DNA of 64,000 bases. Origin: Mycobacterium sp. MS1601 (GTDB taxonomy: Bacteria > Actinomycetota > Actinomycetes > Mycobacteriales > Mycobacteriaceae). A program made the translations under genes and the position numbers. Of the stretch, positions 7,935-15,829 are shown one piece after another. Numbering within the stretch: position 1 is the first letter of the stretch; each line of letters opens with the position of its first letter. The stretch is from the NCBI RefSeq assembly GCF_001984215.1, contig NZ_CP019420.1, positions 2,728,001 through 2,792,000 of the forward strand, in the 5' to 3' direction. The notes beneath the pieces were generated by a model, which made no database searches, was not told the DNA's origin, and was given only the letters and a program-made list of their open reading frames with translations.

Positions 7935-9356
7935 ATGGCAAACGCGCTGGTGGTGGGATCGGGGCCGAACGGCCTGGCAGCGGCCATCACCGTCGCACAG
8001 GCCGGAGTGGACGTCACCGTGGTGGAGTCCGCCGACGAGATCGGCGGGGGACTGCGTTCCGGGGAGCTGACGCTGCCAGGGCTGGTGCACGATCACTGCG
8101 CCGCGATCGTGCCCACCGCGGTGGCATCGCCGTTCATCCGGTCGCTGGAGCTGGAAGCGCACGGGGTGAGCTTCGCCTGGCCGGACATCGAGTTGGCCCA
8201 CCCACTCGACGACGGCACCGCGGGGGTTCTGCGGCGTTCGGTGGCCGACACCTGCGCCGCGCTCGGCGCCGACGGCGCCCGGTGGAAGTCGGTGTTCGGC
8301 CGCATGGCCGACGCCTACGACCGGCTGGCCGACGACCTTCTCTCGCCCATGGTGGCGGTCCCGCGTCGGCCGGTCGAGCTGGGTCTGTTCGGGTTGCCGG
8401 CGATGGTGCCAGCCACCGCTTTGATGCGACTGTTCACCACACCGCAGGCACGCGCCATGATCGCGGGCAACGCCGCGCACGGGTGGACACCGTTGTCGCG
8501 GCCACCCACCTCAGCCATAGCCCTGATGTTCGCGGCGATCGCGCACCGCTACGGCTGGCCGTGTGTGGTCGGAGGGACAGCACGTCTGGCCGACGGGTTG
8601 GCAAGTGTGCTGCGTGAGCACGGTGGCCGGATCCAGACCGGCGCCGCGGTCAGCCAGCCCGGCCAGCTCGGCGGCTATGACATGGTGTTCTTCGACACCT
8701 CGCCGCGACTACCCGCGGATCTACTGGGCGATCGCATCCCGGCACGCATCCAGCGGGCACTGCGCAGGTACCGGTACGGCGCAGCAGCCTTCAAGCTCGA
8801 TTTGGCTGTGCACGAAGGTATTCCGTGGACCAACCCGGAAGCACGGGCGGCGGGCAGTCTGCACGTGTGCGGCAGTGCCGAGGAGGTGGCCGCCGCCGAA
8901 CGGGACACCTTCGCCGGCCGGATGCCGCAGCGGCCATTCCTCATCGTGGCTCAGCAGTACCTGATGGACTCGAGTAGGGCCGTCGGTGAGCTGAAGCCGG
9001 TGTACGCATATGCCCATGTGCCGCATGGTTATACCGGTGACGCCACCGGCGCGGTGCTGGCTCAGATAGAGCGGTTCGCTCCCGGTTTCCGCGATCGCAT
9101 CGCAGCACAACGCGTCTCTACTCCCGCGAACTTCGAACAGTTCAATGCGAACTTCATCGGCGGTGACATCAACGGCGGTTCGATGGATCTGCGGTCGTTC
9201 ATCGCCCGGCCGCGGCTGTCCCCGAATCCGTACTGGCTCGGGGTGCCGGGCATGTACCTGTGCTCGGCGGCGACACCTCCGGGTGGTGGTGTACACGGGA
9301 TGAGCGGCCATCTGGCCGCCCGGGCGGCACTTCGCCGGGCGGCCAGAACACGTTAG
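7935..9356 (+). CDS. FAD-dependent oxidoreductase, phytoene desaturase-like
   Basis: This 473-residue protein begins with the dinucleotide-binding motif VVGSGPNGLAAAITVA and the acidic VVESADEIGGGLRS. It ends with the FAD-contacting segment LCSAATPPGGGVHGMSGHLAARAAL, the layout of the amine oxidase / carotenoid desaturase superfamily. No carotenoid genes are nearby, so a carotenoid substrate is not implied; mycobacterial relatives are mostly uncharacterised. Its TAG stop and the convergent CbiM-like gene's TAA stop share four bases (9353-9356). The start ATG follows gggatggggg. Confidence 0.9.
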   Translation: MANALVVGSGPNGLAAAITVAQAGVDVTVVESADEIGGGLRSGELTLPGLVHDHCAAIVPTAVASPFIRSLELEAHGVSFAWPDIELAHPLDDGTAGVLRRSVADTCAALGADGARWKSVFGRMADAYDRLADDLLSPMVAVPRRPVELGLFGLPAMVPATALMRLFTTPQARAMIAGNAAHGWTPLSRPPTSAIALMFAAIAHRYGWPCVVGGTARLADGLASVLREHGGRIQTGAAVSQPGQLGGYDMVFFDTSPRLPADLLGDRIPARIQRALRRYRYGAAAFKLDLAVHEGIPWTNPEARAAGSLHVCGSAEEVAAAERDTFAGRMPQRPFLIVAQQYLMDSSRAVGELKPVYAYAHVPHGYTGDATGAVLAQIERFAPGFRDRIAAQRVSTPANFEQFNANFIGGDINGGSMDLRSFIARPRLSPNPYWLGVPGMYLCSAATPPGGGVHGMSGHLAARAALRRAARTR

Positions 9357-10030
9357 GCCGGATGGAACAGACGCGGCTGTAGCCAGGCCTCTTCCCGGAA
9401 CCGATGCAGTGCCTTGGCCGCCGCCAGCACGCCCAGGTCGGCCAGCGGTTCCACCAGGATCACCGCGAGGTACGCGACACCGAAGGTGGCGACGGAGGTG
9501 ATTGTGTCGACGCTGAAGCCGTTGCCGTAGATCGCCCAGAACGTCACCCATGAGACGATGCCCGCCTGATACGTTGCCGACAACGCCAGTGCCTGACGGT
9601 ATTTCAGGTCGACATAGCGGGTCTGGGGAGCTACCGCGCGGTGCGCCACGTACTGCAGCGCGAACAGTGGCACCAGCAATGTGGTCATGTTCATGCCGTA
9701 CTGGGGGAGATCGAAGGGAGCGACCAGAATCCCTTGCAGCAGCAGGCCGCTCGCCAGACCGAACGACGCAGGTGCCGCCCCGAACAACAGGAACAACGTA
9801 GAGCCGAGGATCAGATGAACCTCTGACACCCCTACCGGGTAGTGGGGGAACACCTCGAAGAACACGAAGACCAACGCGGTGGTGGCGGCCGAGCCGGCCA
9901 CCAGTGAGATCGGGCCGCGCTCCTTGACGTGCTTCCACGCCAGGGCCAGTGCGTAGCCGCCTGCACCGGCGGCGGTGACGTAGCTCAGCGCGAGCTTCGC
10001 GCCGTCCACAACTCCTGGTTCTATGTGCAT
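9353..10030 (-). CDS. CbiM-like cobalt/nickel energy-coupling transporter component
   Basis: The 225 residues begin MHIEPG, matching the N-terminal Met-His of CbiM/NikM proteins, where the amino terminus and His2 bind the metal. A second characteristic His is in VSEVHLILG (about residue 82). There are roughly six or seven hydrophobic segments. The gene is the last of the nitrile hydratase operon, 11 bp after the accessory gene, with an aaaggac ribosome site. The hydratase carries a cobalt-type motif, so cobalt uptake is the natural role. No CbiN, CbiQ or CbiO gene is adjacent, so energising partners must be elsewhere, or this protein works alone. Confidence 0.83.
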   Translation of the reverse strand: MHIEPGVVDGAKLALSYVTAAGAGGYALALAWKHVKERGPISLVAGSAATTALVFVFFEVFPHYPVGVSEVHLILGSTLFLLFGAAPASFGLASGLLLQGILVAPFDLPQYGMNMTTLLVPLFALQYVAHRAVAPQTRYVDLKYRQALALSATYQAGIVSWVTFWAIYGNGFSVDTITSVATFGVAYLAVILVEPLADLGVLAAAKALHRFREEAWLQPRLFHPA

Positions 10031-10041
10031 CGCTTGTCCTT

Positions 10042-10350
10042 TCAGTGATGATCGTCGAGTACGGCGTGGTCGCCGTCGTCGGTGTGCAGTGGCGCGGTCA
10101 GCAGTTGCCGGTGGTCCACCACGTGTTCCAGGGCGGCGACCCAGTGGTCGTAGTACTGCCAGTCATCCCTGACGTCCTCGGGTGCCGACTCCCACGCGCC
10201 GATGGTGTCGATCAAGCTCTGCTGGAACTCGCTCCACGGGTAGTGTCCGAACTCGGATAGCGCCAGTGCCAGGCCGAAGGCCCGGCGTTGCCACTCATGG
10301 TCGAACGATGGGGCCGCCTGGTCGGTGGTGCAGGTGGTGTGCAGTTGCAT
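10042..10350 (-). CDS. Nitrile hydratase accessory (activator-like) protein
   Basis: This 102-residue protein contains FDHEWQRRAFGLALALSEFGHYPWSEFQQSL, which resembles the N-terminal part of nitrile hydratase beta subunits and the small accessory proteins needed for metal insertion into the alpha subunit. A His/Asp-rich tail (HTDDGDHAVLDDHH) could bind metal. Its ATG shares a base with the alpha-subunit stop (TGATG), so translation is coupled. It probably helps deliver cobalt to the alpha subunit, possibly from the CbiM-like permease encoded next. The family assignment comes from pattern and context. Confidence 0.85.
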   Translation of the reverse strand: MQLHTTCTTDQAAPSFDHEWQRRAFGLALALSEFGHYPWSEFQQSLIDTIGAWESAPEDVRDDWQYYDHWVAALEHVVDHRQLLTAPLHTDDGDHAVLDDHH

Positions 10351-10967
10351 CAGGACTGCCCCGCCAGAGCCACGCCCATCATGGACTCGGTGGTCACCAG
10401 CTTCATCAGCTCGTCGTCTGGGAGACCTTCAGTGCCCGCGGGGCGTTCGGGAATGACGAACCACCGTGAGTGGCCGCTGGAGTCCCAGACCTTGATCTCG
10501 GTGTCATCGGGCAGCGCGACACCGATCTCGGTGAGGACGGTGCGGGGTTCGCGCGCGGCGCGGGCCCGGAACACCGGATCTTTGTACCAGTAGGGTGGCA
10601 GGCCCAGCACCGGCCACGGGAAGCACGAACACAGTGTGCAGATCACCAGGTTGTGCACGCCCGGGGTGTTGGCCACCGCCTGCAGGTGCTCGCCTTCGGC
10701 GCCGGCCATGCCCTCGGGCAGGTCCAGCTCGGCCAGCGCCGCCGGGGTGTCCACCACCACTCTGGCGGCGAAATCAGGGTCCGTCCAGGCCTTCACAACG
10801 ATCTTCTGCCCGTTCAACGGCGTCATCTCGGACTCGAAGTACGCCAACACCTTGTCCACGGTCTGGCTGGTGATGACGCCCTTCTCGATGAGCAGACGTT
10901 CCAGGGCGGAGACGCGCTCGGCGCTGGACTGTTCACGGTCGGATGGGTAGGCGAATTGGTCGGTCAC
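10350..10967 (-). CDS. nthA: Nitrile hydratase alpha subunit, cobalt type
   Basis: The 205-residue protein carries the metal-binding claw CTLCSC at residues 110-115, with Thr111 as in cobalt enzymes (iron enzymes usually have Ser there). It is followed by FPWPVLGLPPYWYKDP. Cys110, Cys113 and Cys115 are the expected ligands; the second and third are normally oxidised to sulfinic and sulfenic acids. With the beta subunit it hydrates nitriles to amides in the cytosol. The ATG overlaps the beta stop by four bases. Gene order beta-alpha-accessory is that of known cobalt nitrile hydratases. Length matches the family. Confidence 0.96.
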   Translation of the reverse strand: MTDQFAYPSDREQSSAERVSALERLLIEKGVITSQTVDKVLAYFESEMTPLNGQKIVVKAWTDPDFAARVVVDTPAALAELDLPEGMAGAEGEHLQAVANTPGVHNLVICTLCSCFPWPVLGLPPYWYKDPVFRARAAREPRTVLTEIGVALPDDTEIKVWDSSGHSRWFVIPERPAGTEGLPDDELMKLVTTESMMGVALAGQS

Positions 10968-11698
10968 TGGTTCTCCTGGACAGGTAGTAGGTAGGCCTCG
11001 AACAGTTCGGCGTAGAGCGTGTTGGCGCCGGCTTCGGCGCGCACACCCCAGAGTTCGGCGGGAGTGAACTCGACGATGTAGATGGGCATCGGATCGCCGA
11101 TACCGTCCCCGGTGTGCACGAAGTAGCCGTAGTCGCCCTCGAAAATTCTTGTCACCGTACCGATTCGGTCACGAAGGTAGCCCGGCAGCCGGGTGTGGGC
11201 GCCGGCGGGCAGGTCGGCGATACGGACCCGTTGACCGACGGCGAACTTCGGATGGGCCACGTCACGACGAGGGCTGTCGCCGCGTCGCAAGTAGTCCATC
11301 ACCTGATCGTCGATCGCGGCCGCCCCGGGGACAGACAGTGCCGACGAGGAATCGAGCACAGCGGCGATCTCGTCCTCGGTCACGTAGCCCTGGTCGATGA
11401 AGAACTGGGTGATGCCGCCCAGCCACTTCTCGTAGTAGCGGAACTTGAAGTAGTCGAACGGGTTCATCGCCTCGGCACCGGTGCGCAGTGACGCCCATGT
11501 CCATTCGTCCCGGAACGCCGTCGGCACCTCGCCGATGGGGTACTGCGGCACCGCGGTGTCGAGATGGGTGCTCAATCCCATCATCGCGACGTGGATGCCG
11601 AATATCCGCTTCTCCCATTCCTCCACGAACACCCGTTTCTCGAGGTCCAGTGGCTGGGGTAAGCCCTCCAGGCCGCCCAGATAATGCTGCAACTTCAT
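10964..11698 (-). CDS. nthB: Nitrile hydratase beta subunit
   Basis: I start at the ATG at 11698, giving MKLQHYLGGLEGLP and 244 residues; a longer open frame upstream is only readthrough. The N-terminal helical part (FEYYEKWLGGITQFFIDQG-like segment near 80-100) and the C-terminal SH3-like barrel (KFAVGQRVRI, LPGYLRDRIGTVTRI, PIYIVEFTPAELWG) are intact. It pairs with the alpha subunit to form the active site. Its start overlaps the stop of the DUF1097 gene upstream (ATGA at 11695-11698), so the DUF1097 protein belongs to the same operon. Confidence 0.95.
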   Translation of the reverse strand: MKLQHYLGGLEGLPQPLDLEKRVFVEEWEKRIFGIHVAMMGLSTHLDTAVPQYPIGEVPTAFRDEWTWASLRTGAEAMNPFDYFKFRYYEKWLGGITQFFIDQGYVTEDEIAAVLDSSSALSVPGAAAIDDQVMDYLRRGDSPRRDVAHPKFAVGQRVRIADLPAGAHTRLPGYLRDRIGTVTRIFEGDYGYFVHTGDGIGDPMPIYIVEFTPAELWGVRAEAGANTLYAELFEAYLLPVQENQ

Positions 11699-12195
11699 GC
11701 CGGTGCCGCTTCCTTTCGTGTCATCACGGTGGCCAGATATTCCGAGGCGATGCCGAACGTTGCGCCCAGCACGCAGGCGCAGGCCGCCACCAGCCCGGGG
11801 TGGGAGATGCTCGTGGCAGTGACCAGCTGGCCGGTGCCGGCCACGGTCGACACGGTGGAGGCGAATCCCACCACCACAGCGGGAGTGGTGGACAGCAGGC
11901 TTACCCACGAAGCCTGCACCATCACCGCGCTGCCGACGCCGACGGCGATCGCCGTCATCGTGAGACTGCCGCCGAGCAGGTGCGCGGCATAGAGGCTGGC
12001 GCAGGCGATGACCACACCGGTGATGTTCGACAGCACGGACCGAACCCAGCCGGCGGGGCCACCGCCGACGAAGAAGAAGGAGGCCCATGCCAGGAACACC
12101 ACCCAGATCGGGACGGTGATCACCGTGGCTGTGAAGGCCACCGCCACCCCACCGAGCACTCCGATGCTCAGGGTCAGCGCAGATCGCGAATCCAT
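11695..12195 (-). CDS. DUF1097 family membrane protein, first gene of the nitrile hydratase operon
   Basis: From the ATG at 12195 (MDSRSALTLS), with an aaggtgg ribosome-binding sequence before it, the protein has 166 residues and about five or six hydrophobic helices with small-residue-rich segments. It matches the DUF1097 pattern (WVVFLAWASFFFVGGG, MVQASWVSLLSTTP). Members are putative small-molecule permeases or channels of unknown substrate. It is translationally coupled to the beta-subunit gene, so it may pass the nitrile, amide or ammonium product across the membrane. That function is inference from position only. Confidence 0.85.
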   Translation of the reverse strand: MDSRSALTLSIGVLGGVAVAFTATVITVPIWVVFLAWASFFFVGGGPAGWVRSVLSNITGVVIACASLYAAHLLGGSLTMTAIAVGVGSAVMVQASWVSLLSTTPAVVVGFASTVSTVAGTGQLVTATSISHPGLVAACACVLGATFGIASEYLATVMTRKEAAPA

Positions 12196-12425
12196 ACAGT
12201 TCCACCTTGATCGCTCGAAATACTTGGGACAGTGGGAGAATCGTGAACAACGTTGGGCAGGATGTGTTTCCGTCCGGTAACGCACACTTTGCGGGTGACC
12301 GCCGCGGTGGACAGGATTGCTGCAGAAGTGGACATCGGTGACAGAGGACCGACGCTGAAGGACACATCGAGTGCAGATCCGGACATTACCGCGCCCGTGG
12401 CCATTGCCCGCGGCACGCTTGGCCG
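12196..12425. promoter_or_regulatory. Divergent promoter region of the nitrile hydratase operon and glxA-like regulator
   Basis: This 230-bp gap separates the leftward nitrile hydratase operon from the rightward AraC/GlxA-type regulator gene. It must hold the promoters of both. I did not find a strong palindrome or a recognisable cobalamin riboswitch in it. The operon's ribosome-binding sequence lies at its left edge. Confidence 0.5.
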
Positions 12426-13364
12426 ATGTGCCACGAGCAGGACCGCCGCCCCCGTCGTATCGCGGTGCTGGTCTTCGACGGGGTTCGCACCCTCGACGTC
12501 ACCGGACCGGTGGAAGTCTTCGATGTCGCCAAGGCGTTGGGCTGTGCTTACGACGTGCGTCTGTACTCGACCGCCGACGCCACCACTGTTCGCTGTTCCT
12601 CGGGGCTGACATTTGCCGCCATCCCGATCTCGGAGCTGACCGCAGAGGCAGACACGTTGTTGGTGCCGGGAGGTGAATGCCTGGTGGCCCAGGTCATTCC
12701 GCACCATCTTCGGAGGTCCATCGAGACACACGCCAGGACGGCGCGACGGATAGCGTCCATCTGCGCCGGGTCGTTCGCTCTGGCTGCGACGGGACTTCTC
12801 GACGGCCGTCGCGCGACCACACACTGGCGCCACCTCGACACGCTCGCCGCCCGGTATCCCGCGGTCCGCATCGAGCGGGAGTCCATCTACACCCACGACG
12901 GCGCAGTGTGGACGTCTGCGGGTGTTGCCGCGGGCATCGACCTCGCCCTGGCGCTGGTCAGTGATGACCACGGAGCAGCTGTGGCACAGGAGATCTCGAA
13001 GGATCTGGTGGTGCTCAGCCGGCGGATGGAGGGACATCCGCAGATCTCGGTGGCGGCCAGGACGCCGCGCCCGAAGCATCCGGAGTTGGAGCGCCTGCTT
13101 GCCACGGTCAACAGCGACCCGGCGGGCAACTACGACCTCGACACCGTTGCCGTCCGGATCGGCATCAGTCCACGTCACCTCTCGCGACTGTTCAAGGCCC
13201 AGGTGGGTGTGACGTTGCATCAGTACGTCCAGGAGGTCAGGCTCGAGAACGCGGTGAGTCTGGTGCTGGCGGGAGAGTCGTTTCATGCCGCAGCCCGGCG
13301 CAGCGGCCTGCGTGACGGCGCCCGGGTGCGTGATCACCTCTCAGCGCACGGCGCCGCCGTCTAG
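12426..13364 (+). CDS. GlxA-type regulator (DJ-1/PfpI domain plus AraC HTH), likely nitrile hydratase regulator
   Basis: This 312-residue protein joins an N-terminal DJ-1/PfpI-like domain to a C-terminal AraC helix-turn-helix. The first part has RIAVLVFDGVRTLDVTGPVEVF and a nucleophile-elbow-like RIASICAGSFALAATGLLDGRRATTHW. The second has TVAVRIGISPRHLSRLFKAQVGVTLHQYVQEVRLENA. The second HTH half is somewhat divergent (SFHAAARRSGLRDGARVRDHLSAH). It is read divergently from the nitrile hydratase operon and is its best candidate regulator, probably sensing a nitrile or amide. Confidence 0.9.
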   Translation: MCHEQDRRPRRIAVLVFDGVRTLDVTGPVEVFDVAKALGCAYDVRLYSTADATTVRCSSGLTFAAIPISELTAEADTLLVPGGECLVAQVIPHHLRRSIETHARTARRIASICAGSFALAATGLLDGRRATTHWRHLDTLAARYPAVRIERESIYTHDGAVWTSAGVAAGIDLALALVSDDHGAAVAQEISKDLVVLSRRMEGHPQISVAARTPRPKHPELERLLATVNSDPAGNYDLDTVAVRIGISPRHLSRLFKAQVGVTLHQYVQEVRLENAVSLVLAGESFHAAARRSGLRDGARVRDHLSAHGAAV

Positions 13365-13420
13365 ACGGGGCGACGAGTCGAGGGGAGCCGGGGAGGAAGG
13401 GCTGCCTGGCTACGGAGCTT

Positions 13421-14440
13421 CTAGATGCCGGTGGTGCGGAATCGATTTCGGTAGGTTCCGGGCGAGATGCCAAGGTTGCGGCGAAAGGTGCGTCGCATGG
13501 TGTCCGGTGTTCCGAAACCCGCACGCCTGGCCACTGCTTCCTGCCCCTGATCGCCCGTGGCGAGCAGTACTTTCGCGGCCTCGAGACGAGCCTGCTCCAC
13601 AAACCGGGCCGGGGTTGTCCCGGCCTGATCGTGGAACATGCGTACCAGGTGGCGCTCGCTGACAGCAGCTCGATGTGCCATCGAGGTGAGTGAATGGTCG
13701 GCGGCCGGGTCGGAGATGACGGAATCCATGATCTCGCGGAGCCCTCCGGTGGCTGGCAGCGCGGATTGCGCCCAGACGCTGAATTGTGCCTGTCCGCCCG
13801 GACGTTGGAGGAACACGACGGTCCACCGAGCCACCCGCCGAGCCACCGCGGGTCCGTAGTCGCTCTCCACCAGGGCCAGCGCCAGATCGATCCCGGCGGT
13901 GATGCCCGCGCCGGTGATGAACGGGCCGTCTTGGACGAACAGGGAATCCGGATCCACGCGCACCTGCGGATAGGTGCGGGCCAACGACTGACAGTGGGCC
14001 CAGTGGGTGGTGGCCCGGCGGCCGTCCAGCAGCCCCAGGTGTGCGAGGACAAAGGCACCCGTGCAGACCGAGGCGATACGGCGTGCGCGTGGCGCCAACT
14101 CGCCGACCATCGTCACCGCATCTGGCACCGTGTCCGGTGTCGGCTCCTCGGGGATGTCATGTACGCCCGGGGTGAAATCGAAGTCCGCCGGAACTCCGCC
14201 GGGCACCAGCAACGTGTCGATGGTCTGTGGCACCTCGGCCAGCGGCAGGTCCACATTCAAGGTGGCGTAGGCCGTGGTTCCGACGGCGCCGCCGGTGGGT
14301 GACGCCAACAACACAGTGTAGTGGGCGCCGAAATCATTGGCACGAGCGAAGATCTCGAGTGGCGCGGCGACGTCCTGCAGGGTCACCTTGTTGTAGAGCG
14401 CAAACACCACGGTCTTGGCCTCGGCGCTCAATGCGCCCAC
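13421..14440 (-). CDS. GlxA-type regulator (DJ-1/PfpI domain plus AraC HTH)
   Basis: The 339 residues have a DJ-1/PfpI-like domain (KTVVFALYNKVTLQDVAAPLEIF; RIASVCTGAFVLAHLGLLDGRRATTHWAH) and an AraC domain (MAHRAAVSERHLVRMFHDQAGTTPARFVEQARLEAAK, then ARRAGFGTPDTMRRTFRRNLGISP). The start at 14440 is GTG. It lies tail to tail with the preceding GlxA-type gene, 56 bp apart. The two are only moderately similar, so they are not a recent duplication. Its target may be its own upstream region or the neighbouring nitrile hydratase system. Confidence 0.9.
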   Translation of the reverse strand: MGALSAEAKTVVFALYNKVTLQDVAAPLEIFARANDFGAHYTVLLASPTGGAVGTTAYATLNVDLPLAEVPQTIDTLLVPGGVPADFDFTPGVHDIPEEPTPDTVPDAVTMVGELAPRARRIASVCTGAFVLAHLGLLDGRRATTHWAHCQSLARTYPQVRVDPDSLFVQDGPFITGAGITAGIDLALALVESDYGPAVARRVARWTVVFLQRPGGQAQFSVWAQSALPATGGLREIMDSVISDPAADHSLTSMAHRAAVSERHLVRMFHDQAGTTPARFVEQARLEAAKVLLATGDQGQEAVARRAGFGTPDTMRRTFRRNLGISPGTYRNRFRTTGI

Positions 14441-14638
14441 CAGGCCGCGAAGATGTCAGGAATCGTCTGCCACATGTCCGCCACTGCCCTTCCGTTTGTC
14501 CCTCTCACGCATCACACTGACGCATGGCGACGAACGTCCGGACGCTGGCTGAGCGTGCGGTCAATGTAGCGGGATTCTGTCCCCTCTGCAGTGTGGAGAC
14601 TTACAACCATGAATTGAGGTGTGCTACAGCAGTACTGG

Positions 14639-15112
14639 CTACCGTCCTGTGGCGCCGTCGATGAGTTCGCGCAGGATGTCGAGGTGTCCGGCGTGCCTTC
14701 CGGTCTCCTCGATCATGTGTGTCAGTGCCCAGCGCATGCTCGGCGGTGTCCGTCCCGGTCGTAACGAGGGCGATTCGAGATCGTCACATTCGCCGATGAC
14801 GCGGTTGGCGTCCTCGACTGCCCGGCGGTAGGCGAGTATCAGTCCTTCGACGGTGTCGTCGGGACCGGCATGAAACGTCGCGGCCCAGTCAGCTGTCGAC
14901 TCGCCGAGGAACGTGTAGCGCTCGACGTGGGTCAGATGGTTGAGCAAGCCCAGCAAGTTGGTGCCGGACGGGACGGCGGGTTCACGCACCGCCGGTTCCG
15001 GCACTCCGGTCACCTTGTCTACGACGCACTGGCGTAGGTAGTCGAGGAAAGCCAGCAGTACCTCTTTCTCACTGCCGTCGGTGCGGGGCGGGCGTCTGTC
15101 CAATGCAGTCAT
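14639..15112 (-). CDS. DinB/DUF664 family protein
   Basis: Starting at the ATG at 15112, the protein has 157 residues forming the DinB four-helix fold. The metal-binding His pattern is recognisable in LNHLTHVERYTFLGE (about residues 59-73) and MIEETGRHAGHLDILRELIDG near the end. Mycobacterial members are thought to be metal-dependent thiol-transferase-like or detoxification proteins; the substrate is unknown. A ggaagg lies only about one base from this ATG, so a GTG two codons upstream is an alternative start. It is divergent from a decayed sigma-factor gene. Confidence 0.85.
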   Translation of the reverse strand: MTALDRRPPRTDGSEKEVLLAFLDYLRQCVVDKVTGVPEPAVREPAVPSGTNLLGLLNHLTHVERYTFLGESTADWAATFHAGPDDTVEGLILAYRRAVEDANRVIGECDDLESPSLRPGRTPPSMRWALTHMIEETGRHAGHLDILRELIDGATGR

Positions 15113-15233
15113 ACCTTCCACAGTGGAGGAGCCCCTCGTATATGCCAACATGCATTGCGCACAGGGCAAGAAACTGGTGCCCGACCGATGTCGAGAATGG
15201 CGTGACAGCACCGTGCCCTGGGTACGTGGCGCT

Positions 15234-15703
15234 GACGCTACGGCCCGCCAGCTTTCGGCCCGCACCGATGACGAGGCGGCCGCGGGACTACTGGCATGGT
15301 TCCTGCTGCACCACGCCAGGCGGGCGGCCCGCGTTCGCGCCGACGGCAGCCTGGTGACCCTCGCCGACCAGGATCGCAGTTTGTGGCGCACCGACCACAT
15401 CGCCGAGGCGGTGCTGATCCTGCAGGCGGCCCTGGCCCGAGATCGCCTGGGCGAATACCAGGCGCAGGCCGCCATCGCCGCGCTGCACGCGGACGCCTCG
15501 AGCGCCGAGGAGACCGACTGGGTGCAGTCGAGTGGTATGACGAGCTGATCACACTGACCGACAGTCCGGTGGCCCGGCTCAACCGAGCGGCCGCCCTCGG
15601 CGAGGCCGATGGGCCGGCGGCCGGGCTGGCGGCGCTGGCCGAACTCGACCCGACGCTGCGCCGCCATCTTGGGATCGGTAGCCCGCAACCACCGTTGAAC
15701 TGA
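15234..15703 (+). pseudogene. Remnant of an ECF sigma factor (DUF6596-type C-terminal region)
   Basis: The translation from about 15234 contains LLAWFLLHHARRAARVRADG, LVTLADQDRSLWRTDHIAEA, YQAQAAIAALHADASSAEETDW, the conserved core that follows the sigma domains in SigJ/DUF6596-like ECF factors. The frame then runs into a stop, while the next frame continues with EWYDELITLTDSPVARLNRA and EADGPAAGLAALAELDPTLRRH before ending at 15703. The break is near 15525. The sigma-2 and sigma-4 domains are absent because the divergent DinB gene occupies the space, and the usual C-terminal repeats are cut short. It should be non-functional. Confidence 0.8.
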
Positions 15704-15829
15704 CTCCCGACAGCACCGCCGGCCCTGGCGGTGCATGGCGAGAGGACAGTCCCATCAACGACATTCTGCTGATGTTGACCGAGCTCTGGTACGGCCCACC
15801 GCCACCACCGGAGGTGCAGATGTGCGTCA

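Noticed and set aside
12196..12425. Cobalamin or cobalt riboswitch before the nitrile hydratase operon
   Set aside because: No B12-box-like or other riboswitch core could be recognised by eye in this gap.
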